Below are positions 14,401 through 30,124 of a stretch of DNA of 64,000 nt, one piece after another. The notes beneath the pieces are model-generated. The model had not been told where the DNA came from and ran no database searches. It was given only the letters and a program-made list of their open reading frames with translations. Within the stretch, counting starts at the first letter, position 1, and each line of letters opens with the position of its first letter. The translations under genes were made by a program, and so were the position numbers. Origin of the DNA: Gadus chalcogrammus (lineage: Eukaryota; Chordata; Actinopteri; Gadiformes; Gadidae); the NCBI RefSeq assembly GCF_026213295.1, contig NC_079414.1, positions 10,255,075 to 10,319,074 on the forward strand, given 5' to 3'.

Positions 14401-15015
14401 CAAGGAAACAATGGCATATTGGGATAGAACATTAAAAGGCTTGGCTTGCTTGACTCGTATTTTATCTATTTAAAACCAAGACCCTATGATTGATGAAATT
14501 AATGAATGCTTAATTAAAAATAACAGTGCAGGCTGTAACATCCATTATCTGATTTGGAAACCAAAAAAACGATTCAAAGCCATGACAGGGAACTTTCAAT
14601 GTTGCGCAAGTAAGCATGAACAGACCTGGATTGGAGGAAAGTCCTGACATCAAGCAAATACAAGTTGTGGTCGAGAGGAAAAAAAGAGCAATGCGAAGTG
14701 TCAGCTATGAAGCATTGTCCATCCCCTCCCTTCCTCCTTGGTACAATGACAGCCATATGATTGTATAACCGGTTAATCTTTGGATCTATACTCTACAGAC
14801 AGACTGACAGCCTCTGCATGGCTCTACTATCCAGTATAATTACTGGGAATATAGTCGCTTATACTTCCCCCATAGGTATGAGTTTGTGTTTTGGGGCAAT
14901 TAAGTGGGTATGTGTATTTAGCCCATATGCGCAGTGTGTAATTAAACATAAAAGTGCCATTGAACATGTTTGGCTGAGTGTTGGGAAATTTCTCAAGCCC
15001 CAAAGGTTGAAGTGG
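11433..15015. other. Intergenic stretch between transposons and the acidic SCPP gene
   Basis: Mostly unique-looking. Two long G runs lie at about 13765-13777 and 13792-13810, separated by a T-rich spacer; they could form G-quadruplexes on the + strand. A possible SCPP-like exon at 14184-14294 is listed separately. I see no other supported gene. Confidence 0.5.
14184..14294 (+). other. Possible orphan SCPP-like exon
   Basis: A good acceptor (GATCCCCTTTCAG) precedes a frame starting MGPQMGAQRPPCSS and running 36 residues to a stop. It is rich in Pro, Arg and Ser and lies between two SCPP genes. No partner exon with matching phase was found, and it could be chance. It would be a relic or a terminal exon of a third SCPP. 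Confidence 0.2.
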
Positions 15016-15040
15016 ATTGGCTGTGTGTGGGTATATATAG
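15016..15040 (+). promoter_or_regulatory. Core promoter of the acidic SCPP gene (inverted CCAAT plus TATA box)
   Basis: ATTGG (inverse CCAAT) at 15016-15020 is followed by GTATATATAG at 15031-15040. Transcription would start near 15062-15068. A noncoding first exon would end at 15128 before GTGAGA, the usual arrangement in SCPP genes. Confidence 0.6.
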
Positions 15041-15382
15041 GGTCTATCAGTCCATCTCGCAGTCAAAGTAGATGACTGTGTTTTACCTGAAGCATTCATT
15101 TTCAGCTGTTCTTGTCAAGACGAAAAGGGTGAGACATGTTACTTTGGATTGAAAGATTGTTTAATGTGTGTGTTTAGCTTGTGGAGCTCGAGAAGTAATT
15201 TGCAAAGGGCAAGTTTCAATTTCTTTCCTTTTTCTCTCTTTCTCTCATTCACACTCTCTCTCCCTCACTTGCTCACTCTCTCCCTCACTTTCTCCCTCTC
15301 ACCGAATCTAACGCACACACTCACGCCTGCACACCTTCACACACACCTTCAAACACACAAACGTTCTGTTCCTCAGGAGACA

Positions 15383-18362
<2,980 letters not shown>

Positions 18363-18576
18363 TCGCCCCAGTTTGTCACCTCAGTTTCTCTCCTACTGAC
18401 CTGAGTATTATGTCTCAGTAGGCCTAGGTCATGTTAATAAGTAGCCCACTGACGGCGGCAGATTTTTTGTCATTTTGCCGGATCATTGGACAGATCACAG
18501 GCCGCATATGGTCAGCCCAGACTGATGTTATTTTTCTTATGTCATTTACTTGATGATGTTTGTGATGATCTGTGAA

Positions 18577-18582
18577 AATAAA
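18577..18582 (+). promoter_or_regulatory. Poly(A) signal of the acidic SCPP gene
   Basis: AATAAA lies about 215 bases after the stop at 18362, giving a short 3' UTR. Confidence 0.7.
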
Positions 18583-18660
18583 TAGGCCTATGTGGTGGTT
18601 GAATGCATCCACTCATCAGGTTTATTGTATCACACTTAAAACGGATCAAATTGATTAAAA

Positions 18661-19339
18661 GGTAACCATTTACAATAAGGGTACAATAATGAACTATCAA
18701 TCTAAATTAGTTAATGCGATTATAAGCATTATCTAACAATAACAAGAAGATAATTAACTTCTTAACGAATAATGGTGTAGTAATTGTTGCATATTCTCGA
18801 AGAAAGTTGTCCAATCCCCAGTTCATTTATTATAAAGTCTGCATGTTTCGGTATGGTAACTGAAGCTATACGGAGGGAATTGTATCTAACACGTGGAGAG
18901 GAAAATACCGTGATCTACTTCAAGCCCCCCATGGCTTAGGCCCGGGCGGCTCTCTGCCCGTCTACCTATTGATCTCTGGCCTGTTCCCTCGACGTCCTCC
19001 GTACAGGACGTCAAGTGGGTAACTTAATTAAAGGTGAAGTGGGAGCAGCCTTCAATAACGTCATGCTCCCCTTGTGGCTATGTGAGGGTAACGCAGCTTA
19101 TATGTTTGGTCCTACTTCCTAGTGGACAAGTGAGGGAAGCTTAGATTCTTAAAATACGTAACATAGTCATTACTTGTTAACTAAGTCAGTTATCGATTTA
19201 TACTTTTTCTAATAGCACACAAATTAATATATTTGTTGTATTATATTGAATGATTACTAGACCATAAATTAACTGTAAATAAGCCCTTAGTTCACATCAC
19301 TCATTGTTACCCTCTTTACCCTTATTGTAAAGTGTTACC
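18661..19339. mobile_element. Non-autonomous DNA element, ends GGTAAC...TTTACAATAAGGGTA
   Basis: The left end GGTAACCATTTACAATAAGG and the right end (inverse of GGTAACACTTTACAATAAGG) face each other across about 680 bases. This terminal phrase is very common in fish genomes. The interior has no credible ORF. Confidence 0.7.
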
Positions 19340-20322
19340 GAATAACAGATTACTACAGTTGATCTTTTAGCAATCCTTAAACAATCATATTTCCATATCA
19401 AACCTATAGTTAACCTATCATAAAATATATACTATAGCCTACATTGCATTTCCGTTATTAGTCGTCGGCTCTGCTGTTTGGATGCGAATTGTCCATCACC
19501 CACAGAACACTGCAGCCAAAGGATCTTCCCATGGGATCGCAGTTTCATCTAACATGCAGTAGATGTAGGCTACCATTGTAACACTCAAGCTCAGATCTAC
19601 AGATGGGATGGTTCGGACAGTCATTTATCACCACATATAAATGCACAAGGGATCGTGTGGCTCCAGTAGGACAGCATTAGCAGCAGAACCGGTACACTCC
19701 CGGTGGATTTGCTACAGCTTTAATAGGATATAGAGGGGATAGGCTAGAGTGCTGAGTAAGCACTTAACCAGCCAGGGAGGACTGAAGCGCTTAGAATCCC
19801 TCCAATATATATTGGACATAATGCCCCCCCCCCCCCCCCCCCTTATGGGGAATACAAACCACCTTACATTAAGGATCAGAGCTCTGTTCCATATTTCGTG
19901 TTTTGTTCTTTTTTTTTTTCTTTTACATTCCTGGATAACAAGTAAATCCAGGAGAGTGCAATTTTCTCCCTGAAGTAAAAAAAACATAGCTATTCACTTT
20001 TTTTGCGGTTTCTTATTGATTGTGAAGTGTCTGATAGTTGTCTGTAGTTGTGATATATGATGATTACTCGTGTTCACTGTGAAAGTGTGTGAAAGAAAGG
20101 AGTGTGGATGAATGGTGGCCTCATCCACTTTCATCCTTCTCTAATCCCCCTCGATCCTCCTCAGGGTCACTCACAACTTAGTCTCCTTCCTGGGACTCTA
20201 CGCTGCGTTTAATTGTGCGGCTGCTCACCAATACATTCATATTATGATCAATTCAACCTTTCTGTGCTCCAAAGATCAAACAAAACATGGACTCATCGCT
20301 CTAGATTAGCTTGGTGGGAAAG
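19340..20322. other. Intergenic stretch and probable noncoding first exon of the CNG channel gene
   Basis: It contains a C run of about 19 bases near 19824-19842. A strong donor (AAAG|GTAAGT) at 20323 could end a 5' UTR exon of the channel gene. Start of transcription not identified. Confidence 0.35.
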
Positions 20323-20850
20323 GTAAGTTGGATATATATATATTATTTTTAAGTGTTATAGCCTACTATACACAGTCGGATGCAGCTTATGGGGATTTAA
20401 TATGCAGATTGCAGATGCAGAGAACATGAATTATGACCACAGTAAAACAGATGGAGCATTGAAGATGTAATACATAATCAAGGGTGATGTAGGGCTTACA
20501 TCTCTGAGATTAGCCAGGCTGGAGTTAATAAGGAGGTTTTCTAAAACTTTTTGCAAATCCAAAGTTTAGAAAATGTGAGATGTAGAATGGCTATCCATGT
20601 AATATAAAATGGATGCCTTTTCAAATACCATGTACCTGTTTGGTCTAATGTCATTATAACAAAAAGTATGCATCATTTGTCACAGACTAAATCTGTTTCA
20701 TATCAACTTTCATAACCCATACCAGACTCGACTCAATCTTAATTTGAAACCTAACAATTCCAGATAATGTTAGGGATGTTCCCATAATCTCCATGCACAA
20801 CGAGTCTATCATTGACATCTTACAGGCTAAACTAGACACCTCCTCTGGGC

Positions 20851-23800
20851 ATGACCACTGCACGTGGCTCCGTCCGGCTCTGGGAGTCAGCGGACACCAC
20901 CAATGTTGAGATGGACCAGCAAAGTGAAGAGGATATGTATGCAACCCTATAATCCTAGCACAAACCCTATAACAAAAACCCTAATGCTATGACCCTAACT
21001 CTAAAACTCAACCAATAGCCCTATACCCTAACCCTGTAACATTATAACCCTAAATATAATTCTAAGTAACCCTATTCCTTAACCATAAAAGCCCTTTAAC
21101 AGTAAACCCCAACTTTACAAGCCAAACCTATGTAATCCTACGCCCTAACCCAAGAACATTATAATCTTAACCCTATGTTACACTGCTCCTTTACCATATA
21201 ACCCGATAACTTTAAACCCCAACCCTAACCCAATGTAACCCTATTCCCCAACCCTACATCCCTTACCCTAAACGAACCCCAACTCTAAACCCTAACACTA
21301 TTCCCTAACCTTTAAACTCAACCCTATAATCCTAGACCTAAAACACTTAACCTCTATAACCCAATACCTAACCCGATAACCCCAAAAAAAAAAAAAACTC
21401 AACCCCATAACCCCATATTACCTTAACCCTATCCCACATTTGGTCCAACCCTAATAACCCTAACCCGAAGCCGTATAGTTATAGGGGCGGCAGTAGCTCA
21501 GGAGGTGGAGCGGGTTGGCTGGTAGCCGCAAGGTTGCTATTTTGATCCCCGGCTCCCGAGTGTCGAGGTGTCCCTGAGCAAGGCACCTAACCCTAACTGC
21601 TCCCGCGAGCTGGTTGACGCATTGCATGGCTGATGCCGCCGTCAGTGTATGAATGTGTGCATGAATGGGTGATGTTAGGCAACATTGTAAAGCGCTTTGG
21701 TTGGCCACTGGTTACCAAAAACGCTATACAAATGCAGTCCATTTACCATCCATTTACCATCTATAACCCTAACCCTTCCTAAAGCTACAGTACATTCAGT
21801 TTTATGCTTAGGAACAGCAAAGCAATAAGACAATAGCAAATGATACAACCAACACATGTTTGTTGTCTTCTAGAGTGGAACCTGGTGGATCTTCTCACCC
21901 TCTGCAGAACATGAACAACAACAACAATGAAGAGTGAGGAAAACAGCCCATACAGCCTCCCTTTGATGTGTTTTTAATGGCATTTCAGCTTGTGTACTAA
22001 ATATAATTATATGTATGGTGTTATTTTTCCAACAGGGAAGAAAAGAAGCTACAGAAAGAGTAGAAAGAGTTAATTAAGTTTTAATTACTGTTAATGGCCC
22101 CAACATCTACATCAGTAGAGCGCAGTAAAGGCGTTGGTGCTCAGAAAAGACATATGTGTTTGTGTCTTTTTCTTCTAGGAAAGAGAAGGAGGAAGTGGAG
22201 AGCAAAGAAACAGAAGAGGAGGCTAAGGAGAAGGAGGAAACGGAGAACAAAGAAAAAGAGGAGAAGGAGGCAAAGGAAAAAGAGGAGCTAGAGAAAAAAG
22301 AAAAAGAGGACAAGGAGGCCAAAGAAAAAGAGGAACAAGAGAAAAAAGAAAAAGAGAAGAAGGAGAAAGAAAATAATAAGTGGGTGAATTATTCACTATT
22401 ATGAATTTATCTGTAGTGAACAAGATATTGTTTTCCCCATCAGAGTTAAGGCCTGTTGTGTTTGTGTTTTCCCAGGCCCAAAGAGCTCTTCGTAATAAAC
22501 CCGGCTGGTGCTCTTTACTATAACTGGCTGTTCATCATCACTCTGCCCGTCATGTACAACTGGACCACTATCATAGCCAGGTGATGAGCTTTACAGATGT
22601 GTCTAGTCCTGGGAGTACAGAAGAGAAACTGGGTTACCTGCTGGCTGTCGCTTAACTTTCTAGACATCAATAATATCCCCAAAGTATATCAAATGAACGG
22701 TTCAGACCACTGTGCAGGATACATAGTGTGGTTATAAACAAACCTTTCCAATGGGTTGGGCTTATGTTAGAATTTTTTCAAACGTGGAGTAAGCTTCTAT
22801 TAAAAGTATAAAAATATGTAATTATTTTGAAAGAATTTGGGGGAACAACTTCATGTTTTTCAGAAGTTAGAGGGGACTTATCCCCTCCGTCTCCCCTGGG
22901 ATCTACGCCCATGTTCAGGATTATACAATGTTCTTGTATTGTTTTTCAATACAATACAAGAACATGGTTTTTCGTGTTTTAATTTGTAGATTAAAATCAG
23001 TATGTCAGCAGGAACAAGCACTCATTAACATTATGTTGCCAGCTCTCTGCATAGTCCATTTACCCAGGGGAAAGGACTAATCTTGGTTTCGCTATCTCTC
23101 ATAGGTCATATTTGCAAAAGTTTTGTTCACATATTTATAATTATGTTGTTGTTACGTTTTTGACCTTTGAGGAATATTGATGTTCTTATTTTTAATGGCT
23201 TAATATGTTCTAGAAGTGTAATGAAATGGCAATTTAAATTCATATTAATTATGCTTTAATTTTTTCCAGGGCCTCTTTTGAGGAGCTGCAACATAACTTC
23301 TTCAAATATTGGGTTGTTTTGGATTACACCTCAGACTTCATCTACCTTTTGGATATGGCCTTCAGAACCAGAACAGGTAAAAGGCAAATGACTTCAGGCA
23401 ATATGTTTTTTCAATTGGGAGGTTCATCAGCTGTTTAGCGTCGGGAATTGGACCATAAGACCTTCTCATATTTACGTCTTCCATGCAGGTTACCTGGAGC
23501 AGGGACTGATGATAAAAGATAAGAAGCTATTGATGGAACACTACACCACTAGCTTTCAGTTCCGTCTGGACGTGGTCTCCATGCTGCCCACGGACGTCAT
23601 GTACCTGTACTTCGGCCTGGACTACCCTGAGATCCGGCTCAACAAGCTGCTGAGGATCAGCCGCATGATGGAGTTCTTTACAAAGACAGAGACCAAGACA
23701 AACTACCCCAACATCTTCCGCATTGGCAACCTCATCTTGTACATCGTCATCATCATCCACTGGAACGCGTGTTTTTTCTTCTCCTTCTCCAAGTACATTG

Positions 23801-25130
23801 GCTTTGGTGCAGACGACTGGGTCTACCCGGCCTTGGATGACCCTGAGCAGCCTGCCTTTGGACAGGGCATGAGGAAGTATTCCTTCAGCCTGTACTGGTC
23901 CACTCTGACACTAACCACCATCGGAGAGACCCCACCTCCAGCTCTGGACTCTGAGTTCTTCTTTCACGTGGTGGACTTCCTCGTTGGCGTCCTGATTTTT
24001 GCCACCATTGTGGGTAACATCGCCACCATGATCTCCAACATGAACGCCGCCCAGGCCCAGTTTCAGTCCCGCATTGACAACATAAAGCAGTACATGCAGG
24101 TTAGTATGAAATAACTAACATTTACTTATGGTGTTCTTATCCTCAAGTCTATCATTGATATGTTTTGATGTTGCTATTTGTTTGTTCTCATTGGAATGTG
24201 TTGGTGTCTGACCCTCCACAGGTGCGAAAAGTCAGCAAGGATCTGGAAGACCGGGTTATTAAATGGTTTGATTACCTTTGGAACAACGGCAAGGCCCAGG
24301 ACGAAAGGGAGGTGCTGAGGTATCTCCCGGACAAACTGAAAGCTGAGCTCGCCATCCAAGTCCATATGGACACCCTGAAGAAGGTCCGTATCTTTGCGGA
24401 CTGCGAGGCAGGTCTGCTGATCGAGCTTGTGCTGAAACTCCGACCACAGGTGTTCAGCCCGAATGACTACATCTGCAAGAAAGGCGACATCGGCCGCGAG
24501 ATGTACATCATCAAGGACGGCCAGCTCGCCGTGGTGGCCGATGATGGGGTGAAACAGTTCTGTGTCCTAGGCAGCGGCAGTTACTTTGGCGAGATCAGCA
24601 TCCTCAACATCAAAGGCAGCAAGGCGGGTAACCGACGCACGGCCAACATCCGGAGCATCGGGTACTCTGACCTCTTCTGCCTGTCCAAGGATGACCTGAT
24701 GGAGTCCCTCACAGAGTACCCCGATGCCAAGGGAATGCTGGAGGAGAAGGGCAAGCTGATCCTGATGAAGGACAATCTCATAGACCTGGACCCGGCAAAC
24801 ATCAAACCGGAGGTAAAGGAACTGGAGGAGAAGGTCAACCGCCTGTACAGCATCATGGATTTGATGCAGATCAAGTTGAAGAAGGTCCTTGTCAAACACA
24901 AGAGCGCAGATGTGGCTTTGAAACAGCAAATCCGGGAGTTGGAGATCCTGTCAGGAGAAGAGGTGATGGACGAGGAGGATGGAGAACAGGAGGTGACCGC
25001 GGGAGAAACGGTGGCAGGAGAGGAGAAGAAAGAAGAAAAGGTGGAAGAGGAAGAGATGAAAGAAGGTGATGACCAGGACGCAGACACCAAGGAGGATGTG
25101 AAGAAAGATGAGGATAAGGATGGTGAATGA
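20851..25130 (+). CDS. cnga1: Cyclic-nucleotide-gated cation channel alpha subunit, cnga1-like
   Basis: Pore-forming subunit opened by cGMP, carrying the light-sensitive Na+/Ca2+ current of rod photoreceptors in the cnga1 case. Coding exons: 20851-20936, 21874-21933, 22036-22059, 22179-22379, 22476-22580, 23270-23376, 23489-24099, 24222-25130. They join in frame to 2103 bases (700 residues; human CNGA1 about 690). Residues 57-124 form a Lys/Glu-rich coil. S1 is about 138-158 ([13 protein letters not shown]), S4 about 238-261 ([14 protein letters not shown]), the pore TTIGETPPP with Glu341, S6 about 355-379. A C-linker leads to the cNMP-binding domain, about 448-568, with FGEISIL and NRRTAN. 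MKD at Asp582 matches the C-helix Asp that favours cGMP. A leucine-zipper-like segment (about 596-641) should form the alpha trimer. The tail is unusually Glu/Asp/Lys-rich. The first three small exons rest on splice phase agreement only; cnga3 is less likely. Confidence 0.9.
20945..21475. repeat. Degenerate CCCTAA-like (telomere-type) array in CNG channel intron 1
   Basis: About 530 bases made of irregular AACCCTA/AACCC/TATAACCC words without a fixed period, resembling a decayed interstitial telomere-like array. A SINE follows directly. Confidence 0.7.
21484..21760 (+). mobile_element. tRNA-derived SINE (second copy)
   Basis: It starts GGGGCGGCAGTAGCTCAGG with an A box. The B box is weakened (TTTTGATCC). 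The body (gtgtcgaggtgtccctgagc, cacctaaccct) and tail (AAAGCGCTTTGG, CGCTATACAAATGCAGTCC) follow. Same family as 11227-11432; its 3' part recurs at 61441-61560. Confidence 0.85.
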
Positions 25131-25370
25131 ACAAGACGTAGATGTAAATAATGAAAGAGGCTACTAATGAAGTCGAAAAAAGAAGCCATTGGTTTACAGG
25201 AAGCGAGTCAACCCATGGATCATCCATATGAAGATCTGATCTGGTTATTAGTGACAGCCACATTATTGAAGAATTTTTTGTTGTCTTTCGTCATCTATTT
25301 CTAACTTGCTTTTGACCAAATGAATATAATCCAAATCAAAATTTGCGGGGAGCCAAAGAAAATGCCTATA

Positions 25371-25376
25371 AATAAA
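25371..25376 (+). promoter_or_regulatory. Poly(A) signal of the CNG channel gene
   Basis: AATAAA about 240 bases after the stop at 25130, within an A-rich stretch. Confidence 0.6.
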
Positions 25377-26955
<1,579 letters not shown>

Positions 26956-27337
26956 GCATATTCCTTCCTGCTGTTGTGAGTGTGTCAAAGAGAGTGTGAC
27001 TGCCATTAAGTGTAAGATGTATAAATCTAAAAACAAACACAAGATGACAAGTTTTCTCAAATATATTTTTATTTGATTCTATTGTCCTCAGTGCAGCCGG
27101 ATGCAGCACAATACACAGTATAAAAGTCTGTGACCTTGGTTCTTCTAGCTTGAGATGCTCTTGTGCTTGGCCTGTTTTCCTGTGGCAGACGCCTGAGAAG
27201 ATGGGGAGACCGTGGTCATAAAAAGATTGGTCCATATAGCCATGCTGTTCAGGCCCCATTCTGACTGTCTGCTGCTGCAGGAATATGGCTTTTCAGCCTG
27301 GTCAGTTGTAAAGGTTATATCTTTGAAGGAGGACCTG

Positions 27338-27500
27338 TCCCGGAGCTACCACCAGGTGTCTGTCCAGCCCGAGGAGCCACCACCAGGTGTCTGTCCAGCC
27401 CGAGGAGCCACCACCAGGTGTCTGTCCAGCCCGAGGAGCCACCACCAGGTGTCTGTCCAGCCTGAGGAGCCACCACCAGGTGTCTGTCCAGCCGGAGGAC
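27338..27500. repeat. 31-bp minisatellite, five copies
   Basis: The core CCACCACCAGGTGTCTGTCC recurs at exact 31-base spacing (CAGGTGTC begins at 27353, 27384, 27415, 27446 and 27477). The copies are nearly identical, suggesting recent expansion. It is not CRISPR-like: the whole unit repeats and there are no variable spacers. Confidence 0.95.
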
Positions 27501-28194
27501 GTTGCCAGGACGGCAGTTATAACTCCTTTTGGTCTTTGAGTTTTTACCATTGCCTTTCAGACTCAGGATTACAGCACAGACGTTGGATTTTTCCAGTGTG
27601 ATGTCTCCAATGGCCAAGCAAACGGTACATCATTTCCTGGCAGGTTTGCAGAGACGCTCTCAATGACACATTAAAGTGGACTAAGTTGGGGCCCATCAGA
27701 TGTAGACGTGCATACTTTGTGACAGCCCAGGTAAATTGCAACGAAGCTGGGGTTTCACTCCTCCATCGTCCTCAGTTGAAAAGCCTTGCTGAACGTTTTC
27801 ATCGCTCCATGAAGGCTTCCTTTTGGGCCGTCCTGATGGACGACAGCTGTTAACTTGTGTTTAACAGCTGTCTTGTGATCCGGAGTAATCCCTTGTGAAG
27901 TCTTGTGATCCGGAGTAATCCCGTGTTCCAGAGAAGCTACGCATGGTGAAGAACGTGTGTCCGACGAGACGCCTACAAGGGTCTGTTGAGGAATCCTGGG
28001 AAGGCACATTCCTCGTCAAGGAAACAAGACATTCCTCTGAGACATCAGAGGTAGGTCGGGGGGTTAGTCTTGGTGAGTCGTCTCAAGGCTGCTCATCTGG
28101 ATCCAGACTGGCTTGTTGAACCAGGGATTTTCCCAGCCCTGGCTGTATATTTGCTTGTTTTCTTCTCATTGTATTTCTCTGTATTCACTGGAAG
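27501..28194. other. Intergenic stretch
   Basis: A small direct repeat (GTCTTGTGATCCGGAGTAATCCC, two copies at about 27870 and 27900) is the only structure I see. Confidence 0.5.
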
Positions 28195-28465
28195 CTTTTG
28201 TATTTTTTTTTCTTTTTATATAGATTTTTTTCTGTATGTGGGTGCCATATAGTTGCTTCTATTTCCTTCTTTTTGCACTCTGGTATTTCTTTGTATTACT
28301 TTGTATTCTTTTTTTTTTTTTTTGCTGTACATGTGATCATCAGGGATTGCCGAGTGGAGGGGGTTGGCTAAGCTTAATTGAACAGGGAGACCAGTCTGGA
28401 AATGCAACTGAAACAAGAGGGAAAAAAACAATTCTTTGTTCACACTGAAGCCTCATATCTTCTCA
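28195..28465. repeat. Direct repeat, copy 1 (partner at 29218-29575)
   Basis: A T-rich segment followed by a conserved block (GTGATCATCAGGGATTGCCG, GAGTGGAGGGGGT, GGAAATGCAACTGAAACAAG, TTCTTTGTTCACACTGAAGC). The same order of blocks appears in the second copy, about 1.05 kb away in the same orientation. Confidence 0.75.
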
Positions 28466-28469
28466 TATC

Positions 28470-29190
28470 AGATGAGGCCCACTTTAGCAGCCCATTGCTG
28501 GTAGCGCAGCTCCTCCTTAGCCCTCAGAGCCTCCTTCTTCTCCTGGTGCTCAGCCCAGTACTTCCTTATGGAATCGACTATTCTCACCCTCTTCTTCTCC
28601 TCCCAGAGCAGGCTTTTGTCGTCTTTGTGTTGAACTAACCACCCTATGTGCATAAGTGTCAGCGGAACAACATGTACACCTAAGACGATGTATAGCAAAG
28701 CATGAGCATGTGCCCCACCACAACATCCTGGGTGGCTTGATGGAATGTGCTGGATTTCACAAAAAGCCAAGGTTATTACAAAGGACCCACAACTGTAGAT
28801 CAGGCGCGCCTCCCTGTCCTGCTTCAGGTAGGTCCTGGCGATCTTCTGTTCGTTAAGCTCCTTCACTTTCTCATTGAGCTAATAAGCGAATCTCCGCCTG
28901 AGGCTCTTTTCCTTTGCAAAATTACGGTTCAACCCCTTTTTCTTCTGTCATGTCCTCCCCGTCTTCGTCGGTCATGTCCGAGAAATCAAAGAATAGCTCT
29001 TCTTTTATCTTCTTCTTTCGTGTTTTTTCTCTGTTCCTGTGTTTCTGGGGGGCAACGGTCACGATGGCCACCTCAGGTTCTGTTAATGAGTTCAGAGGTG
29101 CCATGTTTCACAAGTCCATTAAAACATTTCACCTCGACCTCTTCTACATCCGGCAGGGCGGTGGCTACCGGTTGATCCTCTTTCAGGATT
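28470..29190 (-). pseudogene. Degenerate Lys/Glu-rich coding fragment of unknown family
   Basis: On the minus strand three coding-like pieces follow each other. One is an acidic-basic piece (motif FDFSDMTDEDGEDMTEEKG). The second contains FAKEKSLRRRFAY then LNEKVKELNEQKIARTYLKQ. The last piece (EEKKRVRIVDSIRKYW ... RAKEELRYQQW) ends at a stop near 28470. An in-frame stop separates RRFAY from LNEK, and the middle (about 28640-28800) reads like intron or inserted sequence. The charged helical composition suggests a coiled-coil protein. I do not recognise it. It may be the 3' end of a duplicated gene, with the flanking direct repeats as its 3' UTR copies. Confidence 0.4.
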
Positions 29191-29217
29191 GAAGTGCAGA
29201 AGATCGGAGCGTTTTTG

Positions 29218-29575
29218 CGATGTGTTTCTTTGTATTTACTGAAGGCTTTTGTATTTGTTTTCTATTTCCTTGAATTTGTTTGCGTTCCTTTATATATTTT
29301 TTAACTGTACACTGAATCGAACAGTACATTCGATTCTGTTTTCTTTTTTTGCATTCTGTATTCTTTTTTGCATTTCTTGATATTTTTTTGTATTTCTTTG
29401 TGTTACTTTGTATTTTTTTGTATTTTATTTGTGTGTTTTTTGCTTTGTATGTGATCTGCGGGGATGGCTGAGTGGAGGGGGTCCGCCTAATGGAACAGGG
29501 AGTCCACTCTGGAAATGCAACTAGAACAAGGCGAAAAAAAAACCTTCTTTGTACACATTGAAGCGTCATATCTTC
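29218..29575. repeat. Direct repeat, copy 2
   Basis: Same block order as 28195-28465 with more T-rich expansion (repeated TTTGTATTTCTTTG words). The similarity ends near the phrase CATATCTTCTC in both copies. Confidence 0.75.
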
Positions 29576-30068
29576 TCTTCGTAACTCACTATGAGCATTT
29601 ATCTCACAGTAACTCACCCTAAAGCCGCCCTCTCCAATTTAGTTATAAGTTTCTTATGCCAGAAGATTCATTTTTGATGAGTTTGCTGTGTGGTTTCTCC
29701 AGGTCATCGTTGTCTTTCCTCGGGTGTCAAAGGTCTGCTTAGATGAACCTTCTGCCCTAGAATATGTCTTCAGATAAGACATACTTACTTGGGATGCCCT
29801 TCGTCCAAACCTTTCTGGTGGTCATGACAACGTGTGTCAGGTCCTTTTTGGATGTCGATCTCGGATATAGCCTGGCCTTCGAAGTCCTCAAGGCATTGTC
29901 CCCAGGCTTGGTGTTTGTGTCCTTTCAGATATTAATGACACAACTGTATTTAATGATGAGCATTATGGCTTTTATGTGTTTGTTGCTTTTATGTGTTATA
30001 ATTCAGTGACAATTAATGTTTCGTGATTATGCTGCCATATAAAACTCAATAGATAAATGCAAACCAAC
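29576..30068. other. Intergenic stretch with a possible decayed minus-strand exon
   Basis: On the minus strand a frame (about 29960-29790) reads DFEGQAISEIDIQKG and ends at a GTAAGT donor-like site. No partner exon is found, so I do not call a gene. Confidence 0.25.
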
Positions 30069-30116
30069 ACACACAAACACACACACATAGACACACACAC
30101 ACACACACACACACAG
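30069..30116. repeat. Short (CA)n microsatellite
   Basis: CA run of about 24 units with two interruptions. Confidence 0.9.
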
Positions 30117-30124
30117 GTTTGTGT

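Noticed and set aside
22094..22291. Arg/Lys-rich 65-residue + frame
   Set aside because: Out-of-frame reading of CNG channel exon 22179-22379; the Lys/Glu frame joins its neighbours in phase.
24581..25189. 202-residue Ser-rich minus-strand frame
   Set aside because: Antisense shadow of the CNG channel C-terminal exon.
27338..27500. CRISPR-like array
   Set aside because: Entire 31-base unit repeats with no unique spacers, and the DNA is eukaryotic.
28656..29175. Plus-strand frames over the degenerate minus-strand fragment
   Set aside because: They read as low-complexity Ser/Leu and show no motif, whereas the minus strand gives charged helical protein-like segments.
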